Assembly: GCF_022513565.1 (NCBI RefSeq)
Contig: NZ_JAKWBE010000001.1
Span: 744,001 to 808,000 of the forward strand
Direction of reading: 5' to 3'
Length of the DNA: 64,000 nucleotides
DNA from: Streptomyces gilvus
Lineage (GTDB): Bacteria > Actinomycetota > Actinomycetes > Streptomycetales > Streptomycetaceae
Shown: positions 17,185 through 26,365 of the stretch, in pieces
Layout: every line of letters starts with the position of its first letter
Numbering within the stretch: position 1 is the stretch's first letter
Notes under the pieces: model-generated
Told to the model about the DNA's origin: nothing
Databases searched by the model: none
The model's input: the letters and a program-made list of their open reading frames with translations, nothing else
Made by a program: the position numbers and the translations under genes

Positions 17185-18718
17185 CGTCCCCTGCGCGGAA
17201 GGTGCTGCCCGCGTCCTGCCGGTAGGGCGTGCCCTGCCACTGCCCGAGGTCGAGCACCCGGCTCGGGTCGTAGGCGACGAACGTCCACGGGCCGACGTAG
17301 ACGTTGTCGTGCCAGCGGTTATGCTGCTTGGTGGTGATGGCCTCGGCCACCGCCTCGCCCTTGTACGGCGACCAGTCGGGGTAGGTGCCGTAGTTGGACA
17401 GCACCGCCATGCGACCGCACTTGTCCGTGCACTTGACGACGGACTTGTCCAGCACGAAGCGGTTGTCGTGGATGTTCACCCGCTGGGTCTTCCACCGGCA
17501 GTCCGAGTACAGCGGGGCCTTGGCGATCGCCGGCTGGACGCAGCGCTTGACGTTCTTCACCAGCAGCGTGCAGTCGCCGGAGGAGGTGTTGGCGGGGCTG
17601 TTGCAGAACCGGTCGGCGTTCTCCCACAGGGTGATCCCGGACCAGTTGTTCTCCAGCACGTTCCCGTAGATCTCGATCTGGTCGGTGCGGGCCTTGATCC
17701 GTGGTTCGCCGCCGGACTCCGACAGGTAGACGGTGGCGAAGGGGAAGGTGTCGCCGCGGTCGGCCGCCGCACGGCCCTCGACCCAGTTGTTCCGCCGGAT
17801 CGTGTTGTTGCGGATGATCGCGTTGTAGCTGATCTCGTAGATCAGCGCGGCACCGTCGTTGGCCTCGATCACGTTGTTCTCGATGAGGAAGTCGTTGTTG
17901 TTGGTGTCCGCCCACAACCCCGTTCCACGGTTGTCGTGGACCCAGTTGCCGCGCACGTCGGCGCCGTCGACCGCCCAGAACTTGATGCCTCCGGTGCAGC
18001 CGCAGCCCTGCTGCCGCCGCTCCCAGTCGCCGGTGTTGTTGCCCACGATCTCGTTGCCCTCGACCACCAGGTCCGTGATGCGGCCGGATCCCTTGTACGC
18101 GTTCATGCCGTACTGGCCGTTGTCGCGCAGGCAGTTGGCGCGGACCTGCTGGCGGGCGCCGGCCATCAGCCCGGCGCCGGAGTTGTTCTGGATCGTCGAG
18201 TGCTCGATCACCCAGCCGTCGGCGGAGTCGTGGTTGACCACGCCCTCGTTCTGCGGGGCGACGAAGCCCTGCACGGTCAGGTGGTCGATGGTGACGTCGC
18301 GGGCGGAACCGGAGAACGCGTACGCGTTCTTCTTCCGGCCGTCCAGCACCGCGCCCGGCGCTCCGACGTAGCGGTCCCCGTCCTTGGGCACGACCTGGGC
18401 GTAGCGGTCCGGGTCGAGCCGGTGCGTGCCCGGCCGGAGCCAGAACGTGGTGTGCGCCGGACTGCTCTTGGTCTTCGCCGCGAGGTCGCCGACCACCGCG
18501 GGGTCGACCGTCACCGCGCCCGCGGGCGCCTTGGCCGGCCCGGTTCCGGGACGGTCGCAGACCCGGGCCACGGGCTGGGACCGCGCCCCGGACGTGGTGG
18601 GCACGGCGGTCGGCTTCTCACGCGTCGCGTGCCGCGTGCCGTCACAGCCGCTCACCAGCAGCAGGGCCAGCACCAGCGGTGCCACCGCCGGTGCCCAGGG
18701 CCGCGTCCTGATCCTCAC
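17177..18718 (-). CDS. Secreted right-handed parallel beta-helix lipoprotein
   Basis: 513 residues. The N-terminus has basic residues, a hydrophobic core and the lipobox LLLVSGC, so the protein is probably lipid-anchored outside the membrane with Cys at about residue 25. Residues ~90-400 are built of short repeats rich in Asn, Ile/Val and Gly (VIEHSTIQNNSGAG, DLVVEGNEIVGNN, FLIENNVIEANDGAAL, AIIRNNTIRRNNW, QIEIYGNVLENNWSG), typical of pectate-lyase/AlgG-type beta-helices. Eight or more cysteines in the C-terminal half suggest disulfides. Relatives are polysaccharide lyases, C5-epimerases or binding proteins; I cannot tell which. It lies directly between the polymerase-like and heparinase II/III genes and overlaps both. 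Confidence 0.85.
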   Translation of the reverse strand: MRIRTRPWAPAVAPLVLALLLVSGCDGTRHATREKPTAVPTTSGARSQPVARVCDRPGTGPAKAPAGAVTVDPAVVGDLAAKTKSSPAHTTFWLRPGTHRLDPDRYAQVVPKDGDRYVGAPGAVLDGRKKNAYAFSGSARDVTIDHLTVQGFVAPQNEGVVNHDSADGWVIEHSTIQNNSGAGLMAGARQQVRANCLRDNGQYGMNAYKGSGRITDLVVEGNEIVGNNTGDWERRQQGCGCTGGIKFWAVDGADVRGNWVHDNRGTGLWADTNNNDFLIENNVIEANDGAALIYEISYNAIIRNNTIRRNNWVEGRAAADRGDTFPFATVYLSESGGEPRIKARTDQIEIYGNVLENNWSGITLWENADRFCNSPANTSSGDCTLLVKNVKRCVQPAIAKAPLYSDCRWKTQRVNIHDNRFVLDKSVVKCTDKCGRMAVLSNYGTYPDWSPYKGEAVAEAITTKQHNRWHDNVYVGPWTFVAYDPSRVLDLGQWQGTPYRQDAGSTFRAGDGG

Positions 18719-20664
18719 GCGCCCCCCTGGCCGCGGAACCCGAGCACGGTGGTGAAGCCCTCCGTGCCGTCGGTGAAGCCGGAACCGACCAGCGTGGTGG
18801 CGGGTTCCCTGCGTCCGAAGCCCGTCGAGTACCAGCCCAGCACGGGATCCGTCTCACCGCGGTGCGCCCGCCAGGACAGCTGCCCGGGCAGCTCGAGCAC
18901 CGCGGAACGGTCCTCGCCGTCCTTGGTCCAGGTGAGCCGCGCCCGGTCGCCCTCCAGGTCCGCGGTGATCGCCGGACCGAGGTGGAACGCCAGGCGTACG
19001 GCCCGGCGCGGGCCGCGGACCTCGTCGATCACCCGCAACTCCCGGCTCGCGGGCGTCAGTTCCACCCGGCGGCGGTGCACGGAGCCCTCGTAGCCGTCGT
19101 GCTCGGCGGACCAGGAGGCCGTGTCCTCGTTGGCGGCGTCCACGCTCAGGACCCGGGTCTCGGCGTGCCGCGTCCACAGGAACGGGCCGCCGGAGACGGA
19201 CTGGTCGGCGCCGTCCAGCTCCAGCGTGTTGTGGCCGAGGGTGGAGCGGAAGTACCGCCGCCACTCGGGCTGCCCGTGGTAGCAGTACGTCCCCGGGTCG
19301 GCGAGCACGTCGACACCGTCGTGCCGGACCTCCACGGACAACGCGTCCGCGTGGGCGTGCGCGGCGATGGAGAGGAAGCCGTGCGGACCGCCGTCGCAGC
19401 GGCACCAGATCTCCTCCGGCCCGCGCAGGATCGTCATGCCGGCGTCCGCGAAGTGCGCCGGCCGCTTTGCCGGGCGGCGCGCGGACGGTTCCGCGCGCTT
19501 GACGAGCGCCGCGAGCAGCGGGGTGCGTACGTCGGTGCCGGTCACCGTCGGCCACCAGGGAAGCCGGCCGAACACGGCGTCGCCGGTGGCCAGCAGAGAG
19601 CCCCAGCGGTCGGTGCCCGCGCCGTCCACGACCAGGCCGTGCCCGTCGTCCGCGTCGCCCTGACGCGGCGGCCGCAGCCGGTTGTCCACGATCGCCGCGA
19701 GCGCGTCCGTCATCCGCAGCAGCACCAGGCGGACCGACGCGGGGACCGGCACACCGGCCGCGTCCGCCTCCGCCACGGCGGCCAGGCCGAGTTCGAGGAC
19801 GAGCCCGTGGTACTCGGTGGCCAGCTCCCGGTTGATGCCGGAGAGGTAGGTGTTGCCGCGCAGGTGCCGGTCCAGCGACCGCAGCGCGTCGATCCGCCAA
19901 CGCGCCGACTCGGGGAACCAGTCGAAGGCGCACGCGGCGGCGAACTGCCCGGCGGTCTCGGCGATGACGTGGTTGTTCGCCGAGGAGCCCCGGCTGGGGA
20001 AGCCGGCCAGCCAGCGCTGGTGGTGCCAGATCTGCCGCACCGCCACCGGGTTGTCCTCGAACAGCCCGGCCGTGCCGGACCAGCCGTCCAGCAGCCGGCG
20101 GATCCACACCCAGGACAGCAGCCGGATGCCCAGCTCGATGCCGCTGATCCAGTGGACGCCGCGCAGCGGCGGGTTGACCTCCCACCAGGACCGCAGGTGC
20201 GCGGCCACGCGCTCGGCGTACCGCTCGTCCCCGGTGGCCGCGTAGGCGGCGGCGAGCTGGGTGAGGTACTGGTGCCGGGACGGCTCCCAGATCTGCTTGA
20301 TGTCCCCGACCGTGTCCTCGCTGCGGTACGGCACGTCGAAGGCGTAGCCCGCCGGGGCCCGGCGCCCGGTCTTGGGGTCGAACCACCAGTCCGGGTCGGT
20401 CAGGTCGTCGCGGACCACGCCGAAGAACTCGGCGTGACCCTCCATGAGCCGGTCCGCGTCGGCGACGAGACGTTTCACGGCGTCGGGAGGCAGCGCGGCG
20501 AGCGTCCCGGCCGGCAGGACGGCGGTGAAGCGCGCGCCGGTGACGCCGGGGCCCTCGGGCGGCGCCGCACGCCACCGCCGCCGGCGCACCGCGTCGCCCA
20601 CCCGGCCTGCGACCTCCTGCGGTCCCATCCGGGACAGCCGCCGCAGGTACCAGCCCGCGCTCAT
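18715..20664 (-). CDS. Heparinase II/III-family polysaccharide lyase-like protein
   Basis: 649 residues. The N-terminal ~370 residues form an alpha-toroid (heparinase II/III N-terminal region: NPPLRGVHWISGIELGIRLLS, RGSSANNHVIAETAGQFAAA), where the NNH motif is conserved in these lyases. The C-terminal part is the heparinase II/III beta-sandwich domain: FLSIAAHAHADALSVEV, DPGTYCYHG, YFRSTLGHNTLELDG, with catalytic-type His and Tyr. No signal peptide is evident, which is usual for the copies found in exopolysaccharide operons. Characterised relatives cleave uronic-acid-containing polymers by beta-elimination. ATG at 20664 with the alternative GTG at 20670 overlapping the previous stop. Confidence 0.88.
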   Translation of the reverse strand: MSAGWYLRRLSRMGPQEVAGRVGDAVRRRRWRAAPPEGPGVTGARFTAVLPAGTLAALPPDAVKRLVADADRLMEGHAEFFGVVRDDLTDPDWWFDPKTGRRAPAGYAFDVPYRSEDTVGDIKQIWEPSRHQYLTQLAAAYAATGDERYAERVAAHLRSWWEVNPPLRGVHWISGIELGIRLLSWVWIRRLLDGWSGTAGLFEDNPVAVRQIWHHQRWLAGFPSRGSSANNHVIAETAGQFAAACAFDWFPESARWRIDALRSLDRHLRGNTYLSGINRELATEYHGLVLELGLAAVAEADAAGVPVPASVRLVLLRMTDALAAIVDNRLRPPRQGDADDGHGLVVDGAGTDRWGSLLATGDAVFGRLPWWPTVTGTDVRTPLLAALVKRAEPSARRPAKRPAHFADAGMTILRGPEEIWCRCDGGPHGFLSIAAHAHADALSVEVRHDGVDVLADPGTYCYHGQPEWRRYFRSTLGHNTLELDGADQSVSGGPFLWTRHAETRVLSVDAANEDTASWSAEHDGYEGSVHRRRVELTPASRELRVIDEVRGPRRAVRLAFHLGPAITADLEGDRARLTWTKDGEDRSAVLELPGQLSWRAHRGETDPVLGWYSTGFGRREPATTLVGSGFTDGTEGFTTVLGFRGQGGA

Positions 20665-20666
20665 GG

Positions 20667-22856
20667 TCACAGCGCCCTCGCCAGCGTCACGGGGGCGCCG
20701 CTCGCCAGACCGGTCTGCACCGCGAGGGTGGCCGCCGTGGTGGCGACCAGGGACTCGAGCGGCACCGGCATCGGCCCGCCGGTCCGCACGGCCTTGACGA
20801 ACGCGGCCAGTTCGGCGTTCTGGCCCTTGTCCCGGGCCTTGGGCAGCCGCGAACTCACCCACCGCTTCTGGCCATACACCGAGGCCCGCACGAAGTCGTC
20901 GAGCCGCAGCGCGCGCCCGTCCGCGATCAGGTCCAGCGACTCCTTCGGGAAGGCGGACGGACCGGAGGTTACATAGCTGATCGTGGCGGTGGACCCGTCC
21001 GGGTAACGCAGCACGATCTGCAGGTCCTCGTTGCCGGACGGGGCGGTCGCGTACACCGACACCGGGTCGGCGTCGAGCAGCCAGCTCGCCGTGTCGATGA
21101 AGTGCCCGCCCTCGCCCACGAACCGCGAGCCCTCGGAGCCCTGCCGGAGGTACCAGCTGCCGTGGTCGAGACGTCCGGCATTGACCAGGTAGCGGAGGTT
21201 GGCCGGGCCGGTCCGGGCGCCGAAGCGCTTCCTGGCCTCGTGCAGCAGCGGCGCGAACCGGCGGTTGAAGCCCACCTGCAGCCGGTCGTTGCCGGACTCC
21301 TCCACCGCCGCGAGCACACCGGCCAGCTCGTCCTCGGTGAGGGCGAGGGGCTTCTCCACGAACACGGTCTTGCCGGCGAGGAGCGCCTTGCGGGTCAGGT
21401 CTGCGTGCGAGCTGTGCCGGGTGACGACGAACACCGCGTCGACGGACTTGTCGCCGAGCACGGCGTCGAGGTCGGTGGTCGCCTCGGCGAAGCCGAACTT
21501 CCGCTGCGCGTTGGCCGCCGACAGCGCCGTCGTGGTGACGACCGTAGACAGCTCCACGCCCTCGCGCTGTGCCAGGTGCGGCAGCAGCATCGACGTCGCG
21601 TAGTTGCCCGCGCCGACGAACGCGAGCCGTACGGGCGACTTGGCGAGCCGGGCCGGAGCGGGCCGCACCTTCACCGCGGGCACGGCCACCGACACGGCAG
21701 CCGGCTGAGCCGCTTCCTCCGCCTCCGCCGTGTGCTCGGGGTAGCGGAACAGCACGGCCACGGCCTTGAGTTCGCCGTCCTTGAGACGCCCGTAGGTCTC
21801 GACGGCGTCGTCGAAGTCGGCGATGTGGGAGATCAGGGGTTCCACGTCGACGCGGCCGCGAGCCATGAGGTCGAGGAAGCACGACAGGTTGCGGCGCTCG
21901 GTCCAGCGCACGTAGCCGATCGGGTAGTCGCGCCCCTCCAGCTCGTACGACGGGTCGTAGCGCCCGGGGCCGTACGAACGCGAGAACCGGACGTCGAGTT
22001 CCTTCTCGTAGTACGCGTTCCACGGCAGGTCCAGGCGGCACTTGCCGATGTCGACGACCCGGCCGCGGTCCCGGCAGAGCTTGGCGGCCAGCTCGACGGG
22101 CTGGTTGCTGCCGCCGCCGGCGGCCAGGTACACCTGGTCCACGCCGTGACCGTCGGTGAGTTCGGCGACGGCGTGCTCCACGGCCGTGGACCCCGGGTCG
22201 CCGCAGGCCGCCGCGCCCAGGCGCTCGGCGAGTTCGCAGCGCGAGGGGTCGGGGTCGGCGCCGACGACGCGGACCCCGGCGGCGGTCAGGAGCTGCACCA
22301 CCAGCTGCCCGATCAGCCCGAGCCCGATGACCAGCGCCACCTCGCCGAGTTGCGGCTCGCCCTGGCGGACGCCCTGCAGCGCGATCGACCCGACGGTGCC
22401 GAAGGCCGCGTGCCGCGGGGCGAGGCCGTCGGGGACGGGGGAGTAGAGGTTCTTCGGCACCCAGTTCAGCTCGGCGTGCAGCGCGTGCTCGTTGCCCGCG
22501 CAGGCCACCAGGTCGCCGACCTTCACGTCGTCGACGCCGGCGCCGACCTGCTCGACGACCCCGCACAGCGAGTAGCCCAGCGGCGTGTAGGAGTCCAGCT
22601 TGCCCATCACCTTGCGGTACGTGGCGGGCACGCCGTTGGTGGCCACGCTCTGCATGACCTTGGCCACCTGGTCGGGACGGGAGCGGGCCTTGCCCAGCAT
22701 CGACATGCCGGCCTCGGACACCTTCATCAGCTCGGTGCCCGTGGAGATCAGCGAGAAGGCGCTGCGGACCAGCACACCGCCCGGCTTGCAGCCCGGCACC
22801 GGCACGTCGAGCACCGCCAGCTCGCCGCTCTTGTAGTTCTGTACAACCTGTTTCAC
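20667..22856 (-). CDS. Two-domain oxidoreductase: zinc-alcohol-dehydrogenase-like plus Gfo/Idh/MocA
   Basis: 729 residues, a fusion. Residues 1-~380 resemble medium-chain zinc-type dehydrogenases (GYSLCGVVEQVGAGVDDVKVGD, then GEVALVIGLGLIGQLVVQLL for NAD(P) binding). Residues ~410-729 form a Gfo/Idh/MocA oxidoreductase (VRLAFVGAGNYATSMLLPHL, VFVVTRHSSHADLTRKALL, FVEKPLALTEDEL with the conserved EKP, and GEGGHFIDTASWLL). Such fusions recur next to heparinase II/III and asparagine-synthase genes in exopolysaccharide operons; the substrate is not established. GTG at 22856 with GGGGAG about six bases upstream. It lies 17 bp downstream of the amidotransferase gene. Confidence 0.9.
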   Translation of the reverse strand: MKQVVQNYKSGELAVLDVPVPGCKPGGVLVRSAFSLISTGTELMKVSEAGMSMLGKARSRPDQVAKVMQSVATNGVPATYRKVMGKLDSYTPLGYSLCGVVEQVGAGVDDVKVGDLVACAGNEHALHAELNWVPKNLYSPVPDGLAPRHAAFGTVGSIALQGVRQGEPQLGEVALVIGLGLIGQLVVQLLTAAGVRVVGADPDPSRCELAERLGAAACGDPGSTAVEHAVAELTDGHGVDQVYLAAGGGSNQPVELAAKLCRDRGRVVDIGKCRLDLPWNAYYEKELDVRFSRSYGPGRYDPSYELEGRDYPIGYVRWTERRNLSCFLDLMARGRVDVEPLISHIADFDDAVETYGRLKDGELKAVAVLFRYPEHTAEAEEAAQPAAVSVAVPAVKVRPAPARLAKSPVRLAFVGAGNYATSMLLPHLAQREGVELSTVVTTTALSAANAQRKFGFAEATTDLDAVLGDKSVDAVFVVTRHSSHADLTRKALLAGKTVFVEKPLALTEDELAGVLAAVEESGNDRLQVGFNRRFAPLLHEARKRFGARTGPANLRYLVNAGRLDHGSWYLRQGSEGSRFVGEGGHFIDTASWLLDADPVSVYATAPSGNEDLQIVLRYPDGSTATISYVTSGPSAFPKESLDLIADGRALRLDDFVRASVYGQKRWVSSRLPKARDKGQNAELAAFVKAVRTGGPMPVPLESLVATTAATLAVQTGLASGAPVTLARAL

Positions 22857-22873
22857 CGGAACTCCCCTGATTC

Positions 22874-24808
22874 CTAAGCCGTTTGCCGAGTGCTCTGGCC
22901 GGACCCAGAGGTCGCGTCGCGATACCAGTACTCGAGGGTCAGCACATGCCACAGATGCTTGGAGAAGTCCTGCTGCCCGGCGGCGTCCTCGGCGACCATC
23001 CGCCGCAGCGCGTCGCGGCGCAGGAACCCGGAGCGCACGAGCTCGCCGTCGTTGACCACCTCGCGCACCAGCGGCGCCAGATCCCGGCTCATCCAGGCGC
23101 GCAGCGGGGCGCTGAACAGGCCCTTGGGCCGGTAGACGATCTCCCGGGGCAGGATCGAGGTGGCCGCCTCCTTCAGGACCGCCTTGCCCTGCCGTCCGGC
23201 GATCTTGCGGTCGCCGGGCACGGTGAACGCCGCCTTGACGACCTCGACGTCCACGTACGGCACCCGCACCTCGGTCGACGCGGCCATGCTGGAGCGGTCC
23301 GTGTAGGTGAGGTTCAGGCCCGGCAGGAACATCCGGGAGTCGCCCAGGCACATGCGGTTGACGAAGTCGTCGAGCTCGTTGTCGGCGTAGACGTCCGCGT
23401 GTTCGGTCAGCACGTCGTCGACCGTGCCGGCGAGGTCCGGATCGATCAGGGCGAGCAGGTCGTCCTGGTCGTACATGGTGTAGCTGCGCCGGAACGCGGT
23501 CTCCTCCGGCAGGTCGGCGAAGGACAGGAACCGCTTGGCGAAGCGCACCGACCTCAGACCCCGGCGGGAGGTGGCGACCGGCAGCCGGTTCACGGTCGCG
23601 GAGACACCGCGCCGCAGCGGCCGCGGGACGCGCTGGTAGCGCAGGGCGAGCAGGTTGGCCAGGTGCTTGCGGTACCCGGCGAACAGCTCGTCGGCGCCCA
23701 TCCCGGAGAGCATCACCTTGACCCCGGCCTCCCGGGCGGCCGTGCAGATCAGGAACGTGTTGATCGCGGCGGGGTCGCCGATCGGCTCGTCCAGGTGGTA
23801 CGTCATCTGCGGCAGCAGGTCGAGGACGTTCGGGGCGATCTCGATCTCGTGCAGGTCCACGCCGAACCGCTCGGCCACCTGCCGGGCGTAGCGCAGGTCG
23901 TCCGGCATCGCCTCGAACCTGGCGTCCTCGGCGCGGAACCCGATCGTGTAGGCGGAGATCCCGGGCTGGTGGCGGGCCGCCAGCGCGGTCAGATAGCTGG
24001 AGTCGAGGCCACCCGACAGGAAGGTCGCGACGGGCACGTCGGACAGCAGATGGCGCCGCGTCGACTCCTCGACGATCGCGGCCAGGTCCGGCTGCTCGCC
24101 GGCCCGGGCCCGCTCCTGTCCCTCGGCGGCGACGTCCTTGAGGTTCCAGAACCGGCCCCGCTCGACGCTGCCGTCGGGCCGGCACCTCAGCCAGCTCCCC
24201 GGCGGCAGCTTCTCCGCCTCTCGGAACGCACACCGTGAGTCGGGCACCCAGTAGTACAGCAGCGAGGCCACCAGCGCCGCCTGGTCGACCTCCAGCGATC
24301 CGCCGGTCGCGCCGGCGAGCGCCTTGAGCTCGGAGGCGAACGCCAGACCCTCGCCGCGCCGCAGCAGGAACAGCGGCTTGATGCCCAACTGGTCGCGGAC
24401 GAGCACCAGTTCACCCGTCCGCTCGTCGAAGATCCCGAACGCGAACATGCCGCGCAGCCGGGGCAGACAGTCGGTGCCCCAGCGCCGCCACGCCTCCAGC
24501 AGCACCTCGGTGTCGGAGGTGCCGCGGAAACGCACCCCGGCGGCCTCCAGTTCGGCGCGCAGCTCGGGCGCGTTGTACAGCTCGCCGTTGTACGTCAGGG
24601 CGAGACCGCCCGAGACCATCGGCTGGGCGCCGGTCTCGGACAGGTCGATGATGGACAGCCGGCGGTGCCCGAGCTGCACCTCGCCGTCACCGGCTCGGTG
24701 GCCGTAGCGGCCGGCCCCGTCCGGGCCGCGGTGGGCGAGGGTCTCGGTGAGCCGGTCGGTGACGATCTTCCCGTCCGGCCACCGGTACGTGCCTGCGATG
24801 CCACACAT
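22874..24808 (-). CDS. Asparagine synthase (glutamine-hydrolysing)-like amidotransferase
   Basis: 644 residues. The N-terminus MCGIAGTYRW gives the class II glutamine amidotransferase with nucleophile Cys2; RLSIIDLSETGAQPM and YNGELYN are also typical. The synthase half has the PP-loop SGGLDSSYLTALAA and GMGADELFAGYRKHL. In a polysaccharide operon an AsnB-like protein most likely converts a uronic acid carboxylate to an amide, as proposed for WbpS-type enzymes in O-antigen loci, rather than making asparagine; that is inference from context. ATG at 24808 lies three bases after the stop of the Wzz-like gene. Confidence 0.9.
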   Translation of the reverse strand: MCGIAGTYRWPDGKIVTDRLTETLAHRGPDGAGRYGHRAGDGEVQLGHRRLSIIDLSETGAQPMVSGGLALTYNGELYNAPELRAELEAAGVRFRGTSDTEVLLEAWRRWGTDCLPRLRGMFAFGIFDERTGELVLVRDQLGIKPLFLLRRGEGLAFASELKALAGATGGSLEVDQAALVASLLYYWVPDSRCAFREAEKLPPGSWLRCRPDGSVERGRFWNLKDVAAEGQERARAGEQPDLAAIVEESTRRHLLSDVPVATFLSGGLDSSYLTALAARHQPGISAYTIGFRAEDARFEAMPDDLRYARQVAERFGVDLHEIEIAPNVLDLLPQMTYHLDEPIGDPAAINTFLICTAAREAGVKVMLSGMGADELFAGYRKHLANLLALRYQRVPRPLRRGVSATVNRLPVATSRRGLRSVRFAKRFLSFADLPEETAFRRSYTMYDQDDLLALIDPDLAGTVDDVLTEHADVYADNELDDFVNRMCLGDSRMFLPGLNLTYTDRSSMAASTEVRVPYVDVEVVKAAFTVPGDRKIAGRQGKAVLKEAATSILPREIVYRPKGLFSAPLRAWMSRDLAPLVREVVNDGELVRSGFLRRDALRRMVAEDAAGQQDFSKHLWHVLTLEYWYRDATSGSGQSTRQTA

Positions 24809-24811
24809 GTC

Positions 24812-26365
24812 CTACCGCGCCTCCTGCTCGCTGTCCGGGACCCGTGCGGCCCACATCGGCTGGCGGTCCGTCCGGTTCCGGCCGTCCCCCACCGCCTGAA
24901 CGGAGTGGGAGGTGCCCCCACCGTTCTGCCGGGCGGACCGGTCGTTGTGACCGCGCAGCGCGGTGTGCAGTCCGTCCCACAGCGTGCCGTCGGTGCGGTC
25001 GCGCGGATCGGGGTCGATCAGCACCACGCCGATGACGGCGATGCGCTGGTCGGCGAGCTGCCGCGCCACGGTGTGCAGCCAGGCGGCGTTGCCGTGTCCG
25101 GCCCGTACGACGAGCACGGTCTGCGTGCCGAGGTACTGCAGATCGGTCCACGCCGTGCCGGGCGCCACCGAGCCGACGCCGACCGCGCGCTCCTCGGGCG
25201 GCCGGGCCCCGGCACGCTCGCCGGTGACCACGGCCGGGTCTCCCGGCTTGTGGCGGCGCTCGGACAGCTGCGAGCCGGGCAGACCGTCGATGACGACGAC
25301 CGGCCCCTGCGCCGCCAGTGACCTCGCGAGGTCCAGGGCGATCTCGGTCGTGGTGCGCGCACAGCCCAGTTCCAGCAGCGACACCCCGTCCTCGGAGCCG
25401 CGCACGGTGCGCGCCAGGGACCCGGTGAGGCGTTCGCGTGCCGTCTTGTTGCGCCTGCGCCGCCAGAGCCTGGGCGACCGGGCGGGCAGCTCCGCGATGA
25501 CGGAGGCGCCGAGGTTCGCGGCGATCTCCCGGCGCAGCACGGGCCGGTCCGCCACCACCACGCCGACCGCGGACACCGCGAGCCCGAGGACGAGACCGAG
25601 GACGAGTCCGATCGCGGCGTCGGTGGCGGCGGCCTTGGGCAGGGAGTTCCGCACCGCGTGCGGGGCGTCCACGATCTGGGTGCCGGCGATGAGCTGGGGC
25701 GTGCCGACGCTGGCCTCCGCGGCCCGCTCGCCGAAGTCGGTGATCTTCGAGGTGAGGTCGGCCCGGCGGGCGAAGAGCGACTCCATGTCCGCCGAGGTCT
25801 TGGCGCCGCTCGCCGTCGATCCGTCCCCGATCGCCTTGTTGACCTGGGCGAGTTCGTCCCGCAGCCGGTCACGCTGGTTGAGCAGGGCCTTGGCCTCGGC
25901 GTTCGAGGTCTCCTGGATCCGCCGCACGTGGTCCGCGACGAACGCGTCGGCGAGCGCCTTGGCGCGGGCCTTGGCGTCGGCGTCGTCGGCGCCGGTCACG
26001 GTGATCTGCAGCAGGTTGTTGGTCAGACCGGCGCCGCTGTAGTCCTTCATGAAGGCCTCCGGTGTCTCCGGGGACTTCAGGGCCTTCAGGGCGGCATCGG
26101 CGATCCGTGTGGTCTGCAGCAGCGCCACGTCGGTGCGGATCAGGGTTCCGGGGTCGTTCGGCTGGTCCTCCTCGTGCGCGACCAGCACCTTGGTCACCGC
26201 GCTCGGGGCCGGTGGCATCAGGACGGCCACCGCGGCCCCGAGCACCAGGCCGACCAGGGCCATGGCGCTCCACAGGCGCCGGCGCCTGCGCACCGCCACC
26301 ACCAGTGACTGCAGATCGAGGAGCGGGGCGGCGGCCGTCTTCTCCGACGGCGTGTTCGTCGTCAC
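24812..26365 (-). CDS. Wzz-type polysaccharide copolymerase with degenerate kinase-like C-terminus
   Basis: 517 residues. Residues ~20-50 hold a basic patch (VRRRRRLW) and the first membrane helix; an extracytoplasmic coiled-coil region follows (~60-240, ALLNQRDRLRDELAQVNKAI); a second helix is at ~250-275. The cytoplasmic tail resembles a bacterial tyrosine kinase/ParA fold (GVSLLELGCARTTTEIALDLARSLAAQ... VVVIDGLPG), but the Walker A GKS/T is missing: GCARTTT stands where G-x-GKTTT would be. The final ~90 residues are low complexity. GTG at 26365 overlaps the stop of the second Wzz gene. It probably controls chain length. Confidence 0.85.
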   Translation of the reverse strand: MTTNTPSEKTAAAPLLDLQSLVVAVRRRRRLWSAMALVGLVLGAAVAVLMPPAPSAVTKVLVAHEEDQPNDPGTLIRTDVALLQTTRIADAALKALKSPETPEAFMKDYSGAGLTNNLLQITVTGADDADAKARAKALADAFVADHVRRIQETSNAEAKALLNQRDRLRDELAQVNKAIGDGSTASGAKTSADMESLFARRADLTSKITDFGERAAEASVGTPQLIAGTQIVDAPHAVRNSLPKAAATDAAIGLVLGLVLGLAVSAVGVVVADRPVLRREIAANLGASVIAELPARSPRLWRRRRNKTARERLTGSLARTVRGSEDGVSLLELGCARTTTEIALDLARSLAAQGPVVVIDGLPGSQLSERRHKPGDPAVVTGERAGARPPEERAVGVGSVAPGTAWTDLQYLGTQTVLVVRAGHGNAAWLHTVARQLADQRIAVIGVVLIDPDPRDRTDGTLWDGLHTALRGHNDRSARQNGGGTSHSVQAVGDGRNRTDRQPMWAARVPDSEQEAR

